The notes beneath the pieces were generated by a model. The model searched no databases, was not told the origin of the DNA, and worked only from the letters and a program-made list of their open reading frames with translations. Below are positions 37,040 to 46,159 of a stretch of 64,000 bases of DNA, piece after piece (position 1 is the first letter of the stretch; every line of letters begins with the position of its first letter). Source of the DNA: Streptomyces iconiensis (GTDB lineage Bacteria > Actinomycetota > Actinomycetes > Streptomycetales > Streptomycetaceae); the NCBI RefSeq assembly GCF_028657195.3, contig NZ_JANCPR020000047.1:1-64000 (forward strand), given 5' to 3'. The position numbers were made by a program, and so were the translations under genes.

Positions 37040-37426
37040 CCTGCCCGCCAGGTCATCACGCGGGAACTCACGATCACCGAGGCCGACAGCAACGGTGGCG
37101 ACCAGCGCCACCGGATGGTCCTCACCGAAGCCGAACCACTCGCCGTACTTCCGGTAAGTGGCAAAGCGCCGGTGCAGGGCTCGTTCAAGGGCCATCCCGC
37201 CGCGCATCTGCCACATGAGGTGAAGCGGCACCGGCGAGCCGACTTGCAGACCACGGAGACGGCCGACCAGACCGCTCGTTGTCCCGATCGCGACGGAACG
37301 GGCAGCGAACGAGCCGACAAAGGAGACCCACAAAACATTCTCGGACGTCCTCTGTACCAACTGCCCCACCCCGTCTCTCACAGCCAGGCGCCTCGTCATC
37401 GTGCCGTTCGAGTTATTGGACAACAT
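37040..37426 (-). pseudogene. GIY-YIG / T5orf172-type nuclease remnant
   Basis: The minus strand reads ENVLWVSFVGSFAARSVAIG, then TTSGLVGRLRGLQVGSPVPL and ALERALHRRFATYRKYGEWF. This is the Mug113/T5orf172 version of the GIY-YIG fold (V-x-I-G-x-(T/S)...R-L...L-Q-x-G-S-P-x-P-L...E...L-H-x-R-F...G-E-W-F). A possible start is ATG 37426. The 3' end stops at the IS110 element boundary. Confidence 0.5.
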
Positions 37427-37612
37427 GGCTCGACACAGCCCCAGGTGCGGAGACGCCCGGGACGGCGGTGTTCGAGAACCGATTGAAAGCTCCGGGCACT
37501 CGAACACGGACGGCACAGTGGACGATGCGCCGGGCCCGGGCGGAGAAGTCCGGCCGCCAGACCGTGCCGCAGTACCTGGAGAGCGCACAACCGGCGGACA
37601 TCGGGGCCCGCC

Positions 37613-37822
37613 CTACAGCTTGATCTGGGCTACCTGCTCGACCATCTTCCCAGCCGCGTTGAGGATGCCCTGCCCGAGATCAGTAGGAGCGAGGAGCAGG
37701 CCCAGCAGCAGCACGATGACGACGGTGAGCTTCTCGTCGACGCGACTGCGGGCCTCGGTCCTGCGCCGCAGCCGCACGACGACGATGACCGCCAAGAGCA
37801 CCGCCATATTGATCGTCAGCAC
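37613..37822 (-). CDS. Small membrane protein, 69 aa
   Basis: GTG 37822 follows a G-rich ribosome site. A first helix (VLTINMAVLLAVIVVVRLRR), a basic loop, a second helix (LTVVIVLLLGLLLAPTDLGQ) and an amphipathic end (AAGKMVEQVAQIKL) are visible. Like its neighbours it is probably an accessory membrane protein of an integrative element, with unknown role. Confidence 0.55.
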   Translation of the reverse strand: MLTINMAVLLAVIVVVRLRRRTEARSRVDEKLTVVIVLLLGLLLAPTDLGQGILNAAGKMVEQVAQIKL

Positions 37823-38279
37823 CTGCCCGCCCCCCTGCGCACTGTCGCCGGTCCCCTCCTTGTAAGGCCCCCGGGTGATCGGCCGCACGTCTTCCGACGC
37901 AGTTGGCGCTGAGCGCCCCACGTTTGACCGGATATAACAGCGCGCCGGGCATCACCACCGGCGCCCCGGAGCGCCATACCGCCGTTTTCGAGGTCACAGC
38001 ACAGGTACCAGTAGGAGTCACACCAGGGGGCACATCAAAGGGCACACCCGCCTGCGGACGAACAGCGGAACCAGCCCAGGCCAGGCCCCGTGGTAAGCGG
38101 CACCGAGGAGCCCGACAACTCTCCAGAACGCACCAACGGAGACGGACGAGGGGCGGGAGCGAGCAGGCGAAACGGGAAGCGGGCCCCGCCGCCCGCCACG
38201 ACCGGGCGACATCGAGCCGGTGACACCGCACGAGCCGCGCCGATAGGCGTGGCGCCCACAAAAAAGGCGGGGGGCGGGC
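37823..38279. other. No recognisable gene
   Basis: About 460 bp. Only unstructured Arg/Pro-rich open frames are present. It may contain the control region of the primase gene that follows. Confidence 0.3.
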
Positions 38280-39764
38280 ATGGCGAAAGCGTGGACGCTG
38301 CCACCGCACGAGGTGCGCCGCCGCATGGCCTGCTCGAAGCCGGCGCCCACTGACACGAGCGGCGAGCGCCGGCCGTTCCGCACCGCGCGCAGCTGCTCCC
38401 AGTCGATCTCAGGACGGGCGGGGCAGCGCCGTCGGCGTATGCCGTGGTGTTGGTACCGCTGGTCCGGCGCGCGCTGGCAGCCCGACGAGCATGAAAGCGT
38501 CGTATGGGCGGTCGGCGACATGGCCGAAGAACTCGCCACCACCGATCCGACCGGCACCTACACCGACGCCGAAATGCGCCGCGAACGCAAACGCGCCATG
38601 TCCACCTCCGGCATCAAAGCCGTTCTCCAACAGGCCCGCGCCGCCCGCGGCATGCGCCTGGACGCCTCCCTCCTGGACGCCGACCCCTACAAGCTGTGCA
38701 CGCCCGGCGGCATCGTCGACCTGACCACCGGCAGTCTCCAGCCCCCCGACCCCGGACACGACTTCCACTCCCGCAGCGCCCTCACCGCCCCCGAGCAGAT
38801 GCCCACCCCACGCTGGGACCAGTTCCTGGCCGACACCTTCGGCCAGGACCCTGAAGGCTGCCAGATGATCCGCTACCTGCACCTGCTGCTCGGCTACTCC
38901 GTTACCGGCGACGTCGGCGCCCAGGTCCTCGCTTTCCTCTACGGCCAGGGCAAGAACGGCAAGCCGGTCCTGCTGGACGTCATCGTCGAACTCCTGGGCG
39001 ACTACGCGGACGCCGCCCCGCCCGGCTTCCTGATGGCGAAAACCTTCGAGAGCCACCCCACCGGCCTCGCCGAACTCCACGGACGCCGTGTCATCGTGTG
39101 CAGCGAACTGAAGGCCGGTGACCGCTTCGGCGAATGCCGCGTCAAACTGCTGACCGGCGGCGACCAGCTCAAGACCTGCCGCATGCGGCAGGACTTCTTC
39201 TCCTTCACCCCCCCACAAGCTCTTCCTGCTGGGCAGCCACCGCCCCGGAGTCGGCGCCGGCGGCTACGCCTTGTGGCGCCGCATGCGCCTGATCCCCTTC
39301 GAGCGGATCAGCCCCGACGAACGCAAGATCGATAACCTCGCCGGCATCCTGGTGCGCGAGGAAGGCCCCGGCATCCTCGCCTGGCTCATCGGCGGCGCCC
39401 GCCGCTACCTCGCAGGCGAGAAAGACCTCACCGGCCCCGAACGCGTCCGTGTGGCCACCACCGCCTACGCCGAGACCGAAGACCACATGGGCCGCTTCCT
39501 CACCGAGACCTGCAAGACCGCCCCCGGCCTCCGCGCCGAACACAAGCACCTCTACCTGGCCTGCCGAACACAAGCACCTCTACCTGGCCTACTGCCGCTG
39601 GTGCGAGAGTGGGGGAGCAACTCCCGTATCCAGCCGCGCGTGCGCCGCACGCGTCCGCGACACGCTGGGTATGCGTTCCCCCAAGGAGATGGCCGCCTCG
39701 AAGCAGGAGAAGTTCTACCCGGCATCGGCCTGATCGCCGACACCCCTGACGGGGAGACCCCGTG
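38280..39764 (+). pseudogene. Phage/plasmid P4-type primase-helicase, decayed
   Basis: The first frame carries the D5_N-type region (ADPYKLCTPGGIVDLTTGSL, WDQFLADTFGQDPEGCQMIR) and the SF3 helicase core (LGYSVTGDVGAQVLAFLYGQ, GKNGKPVLLDVIVELL, HGRRVIVCSELKAGDRFGE). In the P-loop the usual Ser/Thr after GK is Pro. Near 39214 the frame slips to KLFLLGSHRPGVGAGGYALW and RRMRLIPFERISPDERKIDN. A 28-bp tandem duplication at 39535-39590 breaks it again, and a last slip lies near 39720. The N-terminal part is unclear. It was the replication protein of an integrative element and is now inactive. Confidence 0.7.
39535..39590. repeat. 28-bp tandem duplication
   Basis: GCCGAACACAAGCACCTCTA and the next 8 bases at 39535-39562 are repeated immediately at 39563-39590. 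As 28 is not a multiple of three, it destroys the primase frame (AEHKHLYLA occurs in two frames). Confidence 0.85.
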
Positions 39765-40168
39765 AGGGCGCTCATCGGCCCCGAAGACCTCGCCCACGAG
39801 GAGGCACTCGTCCGGCTCGCAGACACCGACGGCCTCGACTACGTCCGCCAGTCCCTCGACCGCGTCTCCTCCCGCCGCCGCCGGCCCCCTACCACCGCGA
39901 CGCCCGCCTCGTCGGCTACGCCACCCTCACCAAGGACGCCAAACCCTCCCGCGCCTCCGGCACCTGGCTACGCCGCGTCTTCCGGCTCGCCCCCCACGAC
40001 CGCGACCAGGCGCCCCCGAGGGCCTGTACGCCACCGGCGGCCCCCTCCGAAGCCGTCGACTCCCGCACCTTGGAACCGACCGTCAAGGGCTACAAGACCG
40101 AACGCTGCGAGGGCGGCCCCGTCTCCGACGCCATGCGCGAGATGGGCACAGAGCTCCCGCGGGTCTAG
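39762..40168 (+). pseudogene. Hypothetical integrative-element gene, frameshifted
   Basis: GTG 39762 overlaps the primase stop (GTGA). It opens VRALIGPEDLAHEEALVRLA and DTDGLDYVRQSLDRVSS. After a slip near 39885 another frame continues YHRDARLVGYATLTKDAKPS, RASGTWLRRVFRLAPHDRDQ and a last part GPVSDAMREMGTELPRV, ending near 40168. The family is unknown. Confidence 0.35.
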
Positions 40169-40384
40169 GAACCGAACAGGGCCTCCGCCCTCCGCCCGTC
40201 CTCGGCTTGAGTCGCTCCGGTCGCTGTCCGCCGAAACGCCCGCGCTGCGGGGCGCTCAAGCCCCTGCAGCTCCATACGTGCTCCCGTCGCTTCAGTCGCT
40301 GGGATACCGCGCGACGGTGGCGGGCCGCCGCTTCACGACGACCACCGCCCGCACCTGCGTGACAGGACCCCAACTCCAGCCGCA

Positions 40385-40705
40385 GTGCCGAAACCCTCCG
40401 CCCCGGCACGGGTCGCCCGCCCGGTTCGAAGAACCGCCGTCCCACGAACCGCTACGACGTGGGCCTACTCCTGGCCACTGGCGAGTCCTACCGCAGACTG
40501 GCCCACCACAAGACCGGCACCAAACCACGCCGAACTGGATAAATCACAAGCTCACACACGGCAGGACGCGATCGACGCCCTGCGCCCCGACGGCGTCCTG
40601 CTGCTGCCGGACGCGGACGAGGACCTGTGGAACGAGGACTACCGCGCCCTCGTCACCCTCGCTTTCCCAGTGACTTCCGAAGCCACCGCGAAGCGGCATC
40701 CCTAG
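40385..40705 (+). pseudogene. Hypothetical remnant
   Basis: Coding-like text in two frames: NRYDVGLLLATGESYRRLAH near 40440-40500, then DAIDALRPDGVLLLPDADED and LWNEDYRALVTLAFPVTSEA up to a stop at 40703. Probably the last gene of the decayed element, just before the sugar biosynthesis operon. No family recognised. Confidence 0.35.
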
Positions 40706-40746
40706 AAAGCGACATGGCCAGTCCGAGGTCGAATTGAGGAGGCACC

Positions 40747-41742
40747 ATGGACCCATCGGCGTCACCGTTGCGCTGCGGCGTGCTCGGCTGTGCGGACTTC
40801 GCCCGGCGACGCATGCTGCCCGTCCTCGCCGCCGAGCCCGGCATCCGGCTGATGCGCGTCGCCAGCCGGGACGCGGCGAAGGCCGCCCGTTTCGCGGAGG
40901 AGTTCGGCTGCGAGCCGGTGCTCGGGTACGACGCGCTGCTAGCCGCACCGGACATCGACGCGGTCTATCTCCCGCTTCCCCCGATGCTGCACGCCGAGTG
41001 GACCGAGAAGGCGCTGCGGGCGGGCAAGCACGTGCTCGCGGAGAAGCCGCTGACGGCCGATCCCGGCAGTACGGAACGACTGTTGCGGCTGGCCGCGGAA
41101 CGCGGGCTCGTGCTGCTGGAGAACGTCCCGTTCCCGCATCACGCGCAGCACGCGGCTGTACGCGCTCTCCTGGACGACGGGGTGATCGGCGAGGTCCGGG
41201 GCATGGCGAGCGCCTTCACGATCCCGCCCCGGCCCGACGGCGACATCCGCTACCAGCCGGAGGTGGGCGGGGGAGCCCTGCTGGACCTCGGGGTCTATCC
41301 GATCCGCGCGGCCCTGCACTTCCTCGGCGCCGACGTGGAGATCATCGCCGCCGTCCTGCGCTCCCGCGCTCGGACGGGCGCCGTCGACTCCGGCCGGATC
41401 CTGGCGGTCGCCCCGGGCGGGGTGACGGCCGACCTGGAGTTCGGGATGGATCATTCCTACCGGACCAGTTGCGAGTTCGCCGGCAGCATCGGCCGGCTCC
41501 GGCTTGACCGGGTGTTCACCCCGCCGCCGGACCACCTGCCCGTCGGACGGGTCGAGCGCCAGGACCACCGCGAGGAGATCGTGCTGCCCGCCGACGACCA
41601 GTACGGCGGCCTCGTACGCCACTTCGTCCACGCGGCGCGCACCGGCACCGGCACCGGCACCGAGGCCCGGGCGGACGCGAGCATGCGGCAGGCCCGGCTG
41701 GTGCGCCAAGTCGAGGACAAGGCCGTGCGCGTCACGGTGTGA
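40747..41742 (+). CDS. NDP-hexose 3-ketoreductase (Gfo/Idh/MocA family)
   Basis: 331-aa NAD(P)H-dependent reductase. The Rossmann fold has LRCGVLGCADFARRRMLPVL and AAPDIDAVYLPLPPMLHAEW. HVLAEKPLTADPGSTERLLR carries the E-K-P motif, and GGGALLDLGVYPIRAALHFL the catalytic region typical of sugar ketoreductases such as KijD10. These enzymes reduce the 3-keto group left after 2,3-dehydration of dTDP-4-keto-6-deoxyglucose, giving 2,6-dideoxysugars. GGAGG precedes ATG 40747. It is the first gene of the sugar operon with rmlA- and rmlB-type genes. A 2,3-dehydratase is not in this window. Confidence 0.85.
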   Translation: MDPSASPLRCGVLGCADFARRRMLPVLAAEPGIRLMRVASRDAAKAARFAEEFGCEPVLGYDALLAAPDIDAVYLPLPPMLHAEWTEKALRAGKHVLAEKPLTADPGSTERLLRLAAERGLVLLENVPFPHHAQHAAVRALLDDGVIGEVRGMASAFTIPPRPDGDIRYQPEVGGGALLDLGVYPIRAALHFLGADVEIIAAVLRSRARTGAVDSGRILAVAPGGVTADLEFGMDHSYRTSCEFAGSIGRLRLDRVFTPPPDHLPVGRVERQDHREEIVLPADDQYGGLVRHFVHAARTGTGTGTEARADASMRQARLVRQVEDKAVRVTV

Positions 41743-41911
41743 AGTGGCGTGAAGCAGCGTGAAGTGCCGGCGTCGTCGCAGGTGGACCGGGGTGGAGCGA
41801 TCGTCTAATCCGGTGTGACGAGCGTGGGCGAGCATGTCCGTCTCACGCAGAGCCAGCCGGAACGCCCGCGACTCCGGGGGCGCGTCCGCTCTCCTTGGGG
41901 AAAGGCGGAAC

Positions 41912-42970
41912 ATGAAGGCTCTAGTACTGGCTGGCGGTCTCGGGACGAGACTCCGTCCCTTCAGCTACTCGACCGCCAAGCAACTGATTCCGGTCGCGAA
42001 CAAACCGGTGCTGCACTACGGCCTCGAAGCCGTCCGGGACGCGGGCATCACCGATGTCGGCATCGTGGTCGGCGGCACGGCCGAACAGATCAGGGAGTCG
42101 GTGGGGTCGGGCGAACGGTTCGGCCTCTCCGTCACCTACATCGCGCAGGAGGTGCCGATGGGTCTGGCACACTGCGTGGCCATCGCCCAGGACTTCCTCG
42201 GCGATGACGACTTCGTGATGTATCTGGGGGACAACCTCGTCCTGGGCGGCATCCAGGGGGTCGTCGACGCGTTCCGCGGCGCACGGCCGGCCGCGACGCT
42301 GATGGTCGGCAAGGTCGGGAACCCCGCCGAGTACGGCATCGCCCAGGTGGACGGCGCCGACCGCGTGACCGCAGTGGCGGAGAAAAGCCCCGAGCCGTTC
42401 AGCGACCTGGCGATCGTCGGGGTCTACGTGTTCTCGCCTACGGTCCACGAGGCCGTACGCCGCAACGCCCTCGGCAGCCGCGGCGAATACGAGATCACCG
42501 ACGCGATCGGCTGGCTCATCGACCACGGCCATCCGGTGACGGCGCATACCTGCGCGGACTACTGGCGGGACACCGGGCGCGTCAGCGACCTGCTGGACTG
42601 CAACCGCGAGATGCTCCGGCTGCTTGTGCCCGGGATCCACGGCCGGGTCGACGCGGATTGCGAGATCCTCGGGCCGGTGCGGATCGAGGAGGGTGCGCGG
42701 GTCGCCGGCTCGCGCATCAGGGGCCCCGCGCTGATCGGGCGGTCCGCGGTGGTGAGCGGCAGCGTCATCGGCCCGCACACCTCGGTCGGCGACCACTGCG
42801 TCCTCACGGACGCGGGGGTGGAGGGGGCGATCCTGCTCGACGGCGCCTCGGTGCGCGGGGTGCCCGCCATCCGGGACTCGGTGATCGGGCGGGGCGCGGT
42901 CGTGGACCGCGCGGACGAGTCCCATCATCTGGTGGTGGGCGACCGCAGCCGGGTGGTGATCCGGTCATGA
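41912..42970 (+). CDS. Glucose-1-phosphate thymidylyltransferase (long, StrD-type)
   Basis: Makes dTDP-glucose from glucose-1-phosphate and dTTP, the first step to the deoxysugars. MKALVLAGGLGTRLRPFSYS holds the nucleotide-binding loop, PIxNKP is present as IPVANKPVLHYGLEAV, and VMYLGDNLVLGGI is the metal-binding region. At 352 aa it is the long form with a C-terminal left-handed beta helix (VDADCEILGPVRIEEGARVA), as in secondary-metabolism enzymes like StrD, rather than the about 290-aa housekeeping RmlA. ATG 41912 follows GGGGAAAGGCGG. The next gene overlaps its stop. Confidence 0.92.
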   Translation: MKALVLAGGLGTRLRPFSYSTAKQLIPVANKPVLHYGLEAVRDAGITDVGIVVGGTAEQIRESVGSGERFGLSVTYIAQEVPMGLAHCVAIAQDFLGDDDFVMYLGDNLVLGGIQGVVDAFRGARPAATLMVGKVGNPAEYGIAQVDGADRVTAVAEKSPEPFSDLAIVGVYVFSPTVHEAVRRNALGSRGEYEITDAIGWLIDHGHPVTAHTCADYWRDTGRVSDLLDCNREMLRLLVPGIHGRVDADCEILGPVRIEEGARVAGSRIRGPALIGRSAVVSGSVIGPHTSVGDHCVLTDAGVEGAILLDGASVRGVPAIRDSVIGRGAVVDRADESHHLVVGDRSRVVIRS

Positions 42971-43947
42971 GGATCCTGGTCACAGGGGGCGCGGGGTTCA
43001 TCGGCTCGCACTATGTGCGCGGTCTCCTCAACGGCCGGCACCGGGGGTTCGAGAGCTCCCACGTCACCGTCGTGGACAAGCTCACCTACGCCGGCAGCAC
43101 CGAGCTGCTGCCGATGGACCATCCCCGCCTCACCTTCGTCAAAGGCGACATCCGCGATGCGGAGCTGATGGACGATCTGGTCGCCGGGCAGTCAATGGCC
43201 GTGCACTTCGCGGCCGAATCCCACGTCGACCGCTCGCTGGACGACTGCGGCGACTTCGTGACGACCAATGTGCTCGGCACCCAGCGGGTCCTCGACGCCT
43301 GCCTGCGACACCGGGTCGAACGGATCGTGCACGTGTCGACCGACGAGGTCTACGGCTCGATCGAGAATGGCGACTTCCACGAGGCGGACGGGCTCCGGCC
43401 CAACTCCCCCTACGCCGCCTCCAAGGCGGGCTCCGACCTGCTCGCCCGCGCCTACCATCGCTCGCACGGCCTGCCCGTGGTCGTCACCCGCTGCTCGAAC
43501 AACTTCGGCCCGGGCCAGTATCCCGAGAAGATCATCCCCCGGTTCGTGCTGCGCCTGCTGCGCGGGGAGAGCGTTCCGCTGTACGGCGACGGCCTGCACC
43601 GCCGCGAGTGGCTGCACGTGGACGACCACTGCCGCGCCGTGCAGCGGGTGCTCGAAGCCGGTCTGCCCGGAGAGATATACAACATCGGCGGCGGCACCGA
43701 ACTCAGCAACCGGGAGCTCACCGACCGCCTGGTGGCGCTGTGCGGAGCGCGGCCCGACCAGGTGCGGGCCGTTACCGACAGGAAGGGGCACGACAGGCGC
43801 TACGCGCTGGACTGGAGCAGGACCCGCGAGGAACTCGGCTTCGCCCCCCGGGTCCCGTTCGACGAGGGGCTGGCCGATGTGGTGCGGTGGTACCGCGAGC
43901 ACGGGACCTCGGTGTGGGGCGCGGGCGCCGGGCCGGGGCGGGAGTAG
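42967..43947 (+). CDS. dTDP-glucose 4,6-dehydratase
   Basis: Converts dTDP-glucose to dTDP-4-keto-6-deoxyglucose, the branch-point sugar. Short-chain dehydrogenase of 326 aa. The NAD loop is MRILVTGGAGFIGSHYVRG. HVSTDEVYGSI contains the catalytic Thr-Asp-Glu (residues 125-127), and SPYAASKAGSD the Tyr149/Lys153 pair. SNNFGPGQYPEKIIPRFVLR is the family signature. Start ATG overlaps the upstream stop (ATGA), so RmlA and RmlB activities are coupled. It converges with the SARP gene with only 20 bp between. Confidence 0.95.
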   Translation: MRILVTGGAGFIGSHYVRGLLNGRHRGFESSHVTVVDKLTYAGSTELLPMDHPRLTFVKGDIRDAELMDDLVAGQSMAVHFAAESHVDRSLDDCGDFVTTNVLGTQRVLDACLRHRVERIVHVSTDEVYGSIENGDFHEADGLRPNSPYAASKAGSDLLARAYHRSHGLPVVVTRCSNNFGPGQYPEKIIPRFVLRLLRGESVPLYGDGLHRREWLHVDDHCRAVQRVLEAGLPGEIYNIGGGTELSNRELTDRLVALCGARPDQVRAVTDRKGHDRRYALDWSRTREELGFAPRVPFDEGLADVVRWYREHGTSVWGAGAGPGRE

Positions 43948-43967
43948 GAGCAGAGCGGGGACAGGGC

Positions 43968-45791
43968 TCAGGCGGAGGCGGTCAGTCCTCTGGCGTAGGC
44001 GTGGGTCAGTTCCGGGAAGCTGTAGAAGACCTGCCCGGTGTCGTCGCGGCTGAGTGTCAGCAGATGGCAGTCCACCATCCGTTCAAGAGTGAGTTCGGCG
44101 TCGATGGCGCCCCAGCGCAGCGCCCGTGCTGCCGACCTGGCGGTGAACCGCGAGGTCGGCAGCGTGCAGAGCACCCTCATGGCGCTCTGCTCCCGCGCGT
44201 CGAGGCTCAGGTAGAAGGCGTTGAGGCGCTCCAGTGGGTCGAAGTCGCCGGATCGCAGGCCGTCGAGTCGGCCGACCGGGGACTTCATGAGCCGGACCAG
44301 CTCGCCGAGGGAGAGTTCGGGCTGTGCGGCGAGCCTGCTGCCGAGCCCGCACAGGGCGAGGGGGAGCGCGTCGACCAGCTCGACCAGCCGTACGGCCGAC
44401 GCCCGCTCCGCCTCCACCCGCCGCTTGCCCACGATGCCCGCGAGGAGCTCCAGCGCCTCGGCCGGCTCCAGGGGCCGCAGCTCGATGGTGTGGCCGTACT
44501 CGAAGCCGTGCAGGCGGAAGCGGCTGGTGACGATGACCGCGTGGTTCGAGTCGGCGGGGATGAGCGGGCGGAGGTCGGCGGCGGACGTCGCGCCGTCGAT
44601 CACGATGAGCAGCCTGCGCCCGGCCGCCAGCGACCGGAAGAGGTTCGCCTGCTCGCCCGGATCGTCGGGGAGGTGCACGGACTCGCCGCCCAGCGCGCGG
44701 ATGAATCCGGCCAGGACGTGGGCGGCCACCCGGGGCGCCGGGGCGGCCGTGGGGAACTCGGCGTAGAGCTGCCCGTCGGGGAAGTGCCGGTGCAGGCCGT
44801 GCGCGGCGGCGACGGCTAGCCCGGTCTTGCCGACGCCGGACATCCCGCTGATGACGACCACCGGCGGGGCGGCGCCGGGGACGCGCTCTGCCTCGGGGCC
44901 GAGATGGGCGACGATCTCGCGCAGTTCGGCGCGGCGGCCGACGAGTTCGGGGACGAAGGGGAGCTGCGCGGGCGGTAGGGCGGCCGCCGGGAGCCAGCGG
45001 TGGGCGGGGCCGCCCTGCGGGACCGGCGGCGACTGGTCCGGGTCGAGCAGGGTCCGGTGCACCTGCTGCACCTCTCCCCCCGGCTCGACGCCGAGTGCGG
45101 CGCGCAGGTTCGCGCGCAGCTTCCGGAAGATCTCCAGCGCCTCGTATCGCCGTCCTGCGAGGTGGAGGGCCGTCATGAGGGCCGCGTGGAAACGCTCGTG
45201 CAGCGGGTGCAGCGCGACCAGCGACTTCAGCTCGCTGATCAGCTCCAGGTGCCGGCCGAGGTGGAGATCGGCGTCGATCGACAGTTCCAGGGCACGGAAG
45301 CGCGCCTCCTCCATCTGGGTGATGTAGGCGGAGAGCAGCTCTCCCGCCTCCACATCGACGAGCGCGGCACCCCGCCATACGCCGAGCGCCTCGGTGAGCA
45401 CCTCGGTACCGGCGTCGAGTTCGCCGTTGTCCAGGAGATTCCGGCCCTCGTTCGCCAGGCGCTCGAAGCAGTGCACATCCACGGCGTCGTCCGGGATCCT
45501 GAGCATATAGCCCGTCTGCGCGGTGTGCAGCGGCTCTCCCACGCCGTGGGCGATGAACATGGCCCGGAGTTTGTATATATAGGTCTGCATGGTCGTCATC
45601 GCGGTCTTGGGGAGATTCTCGCCCCACAGTTCGTCGATGAGTTCGGCGGCGCGCACGATGCTGTTTCTGCGGAGGGTCAGCAGCGCGAGGAGCTGTCGCT
45701 GCTTCGGAGCGGTCGGGGTGATGTCCTGGCCGTTCAGCGTCATTTCCAAGGGGCCCAGAATGCGGATTTTGAGATCACTGTTGACCGACAT
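43968..45791 (-). CDS. SARP-family transcriptional activator with NB-ARC domain
   Basis: 607-aa pathway-specific activator. The N-terminal OmpR-like winged helix (KIRILGPLEMTLNGQDITPT, LTLRRNSIVRAAELIDELWG, TMQTYIYKLR) is followed by a bacterial transcriptional activation domain (residues about 100-250). A P-loop ATPase domain comes next (VVVISGMSGVGKTGLAVAAA, RRLLIVIDGATSAADLRPLI), with a C-terminal helical part. There are no obvious TPR repeats beyond it, so it is between the short (ActII-ORF4) and long (AfsR) SARPs. ATG 45791 follows AGGAG. It presumably switches on the cluster by binding direct repeats at cluster promoters, such as 48022-48265 and 62928-63309. Confidence 0.9.
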   Translation of the reverse strand: MSVNSDLKIRILGPLEMTLNGQDITPTAPKQRQLLALLTLRRNSIVRAAELIDELWGENLPKTAMTTMQTYIYKLRAMFIAHGVGEPLHTAQTGYMLRIPDDAVDVHCFERLANEGRNLLDNGELDAGTEVLTEALGVWRGAALVDVEAGELLSAYITQMEEARFRALELSIDADLHLGRHLELISELKSLVALHPLHERFHAALMTALHLAGRRYEALEIFRKLRANLRAALGVEPGGEVQQVHRTLLDPDQSPPVPQGGPAHRWLPAAALPPAQLPFVPELVGRRAELREIVAHLGPEAERVPGAAPPVVVISGMSGVGKTGLAVAAAHGLHRHFPDGQLYAEFPTAAPAPRVAAHVLAGFIRALGGESVHLPDDPGEQANLFRSLAAGRRLLIVIDGATSAADLRPLIPADSNHAVIVTSRFRLHGFEYGHTIELRPLEPAEALELLAGIVGKRRVEAERASAVRLVELVDALPLALCGLGSRLAAQPELSLGELVRLMKSPVGRLDGLRSGDFDPLERLNAFYLSLDAREQSAMRVLCTLPTSRFTARSAARALRWGAIDAELTLERMVDCHLLTLSRDDTGQVFYSFPELTHAYARGLTASA

Positions 45792-46159
45792 GTCTTCTCC
45801 TGAGGCGATGGTTCGCAGGTGCTTGGACATTACGGGAGATTGCAGGGTTTAACAGATCGCGCGGTGACGAACGTCAGCTATCTTGGTCACACCGAAGCGG
45901 CGGGGGTCTGACGGCAGGAGTGGTGATTGGGGGAGTGTGATGTCTCGGCGTACGGCCGGCTCTCGCCCTTCCCCTCGGACTGCTGTCCTCATGGCAGAGG
46001 ACTCTGGGCGGATTTCAGTCGCGTGTCGCTTGAAGTCCGCTGGGGCCGGAGTGGTGCCGTGTCCCCCTCGGGTCGGCGGAAGTTCGCCGTGGAAACTCGG
46101 GACACGCACGCGGACACCCGCCCCTGGCGGCCCAGGGGCGGGCGGGTTCGGTCGCGCGT
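45792..46159. promoter_or_regulatory. SARP promoter region and permease terminator
   Basis: About 370 bp. The right side of the SARP gene holds its promoter (A/T-richer bases near 45840-45900). The distal part contains the terminator at 46117-46142. No gene seen. Confidence 0.4.
46117..46142 (-). terminator. Hairpin terminator of the exporter operon
   Basis: CCCGCCCCTGG (46117-46127), loop CGGC, then the exact complement CCAGGGGCGGG (46132-46142), 17 bp past the permease stop codon on the minus strand. Confidence 0.7.

Noticed and set aside
42658-43947. Longer open frame reading into the dTDP-glucose dehydratase from inside the thymidylyltransferase gene
   Set aside because: The NAD-binding loop MRILVTGGAGFIGS at 42967, with an ATGA overlap, is the natural start of this family.
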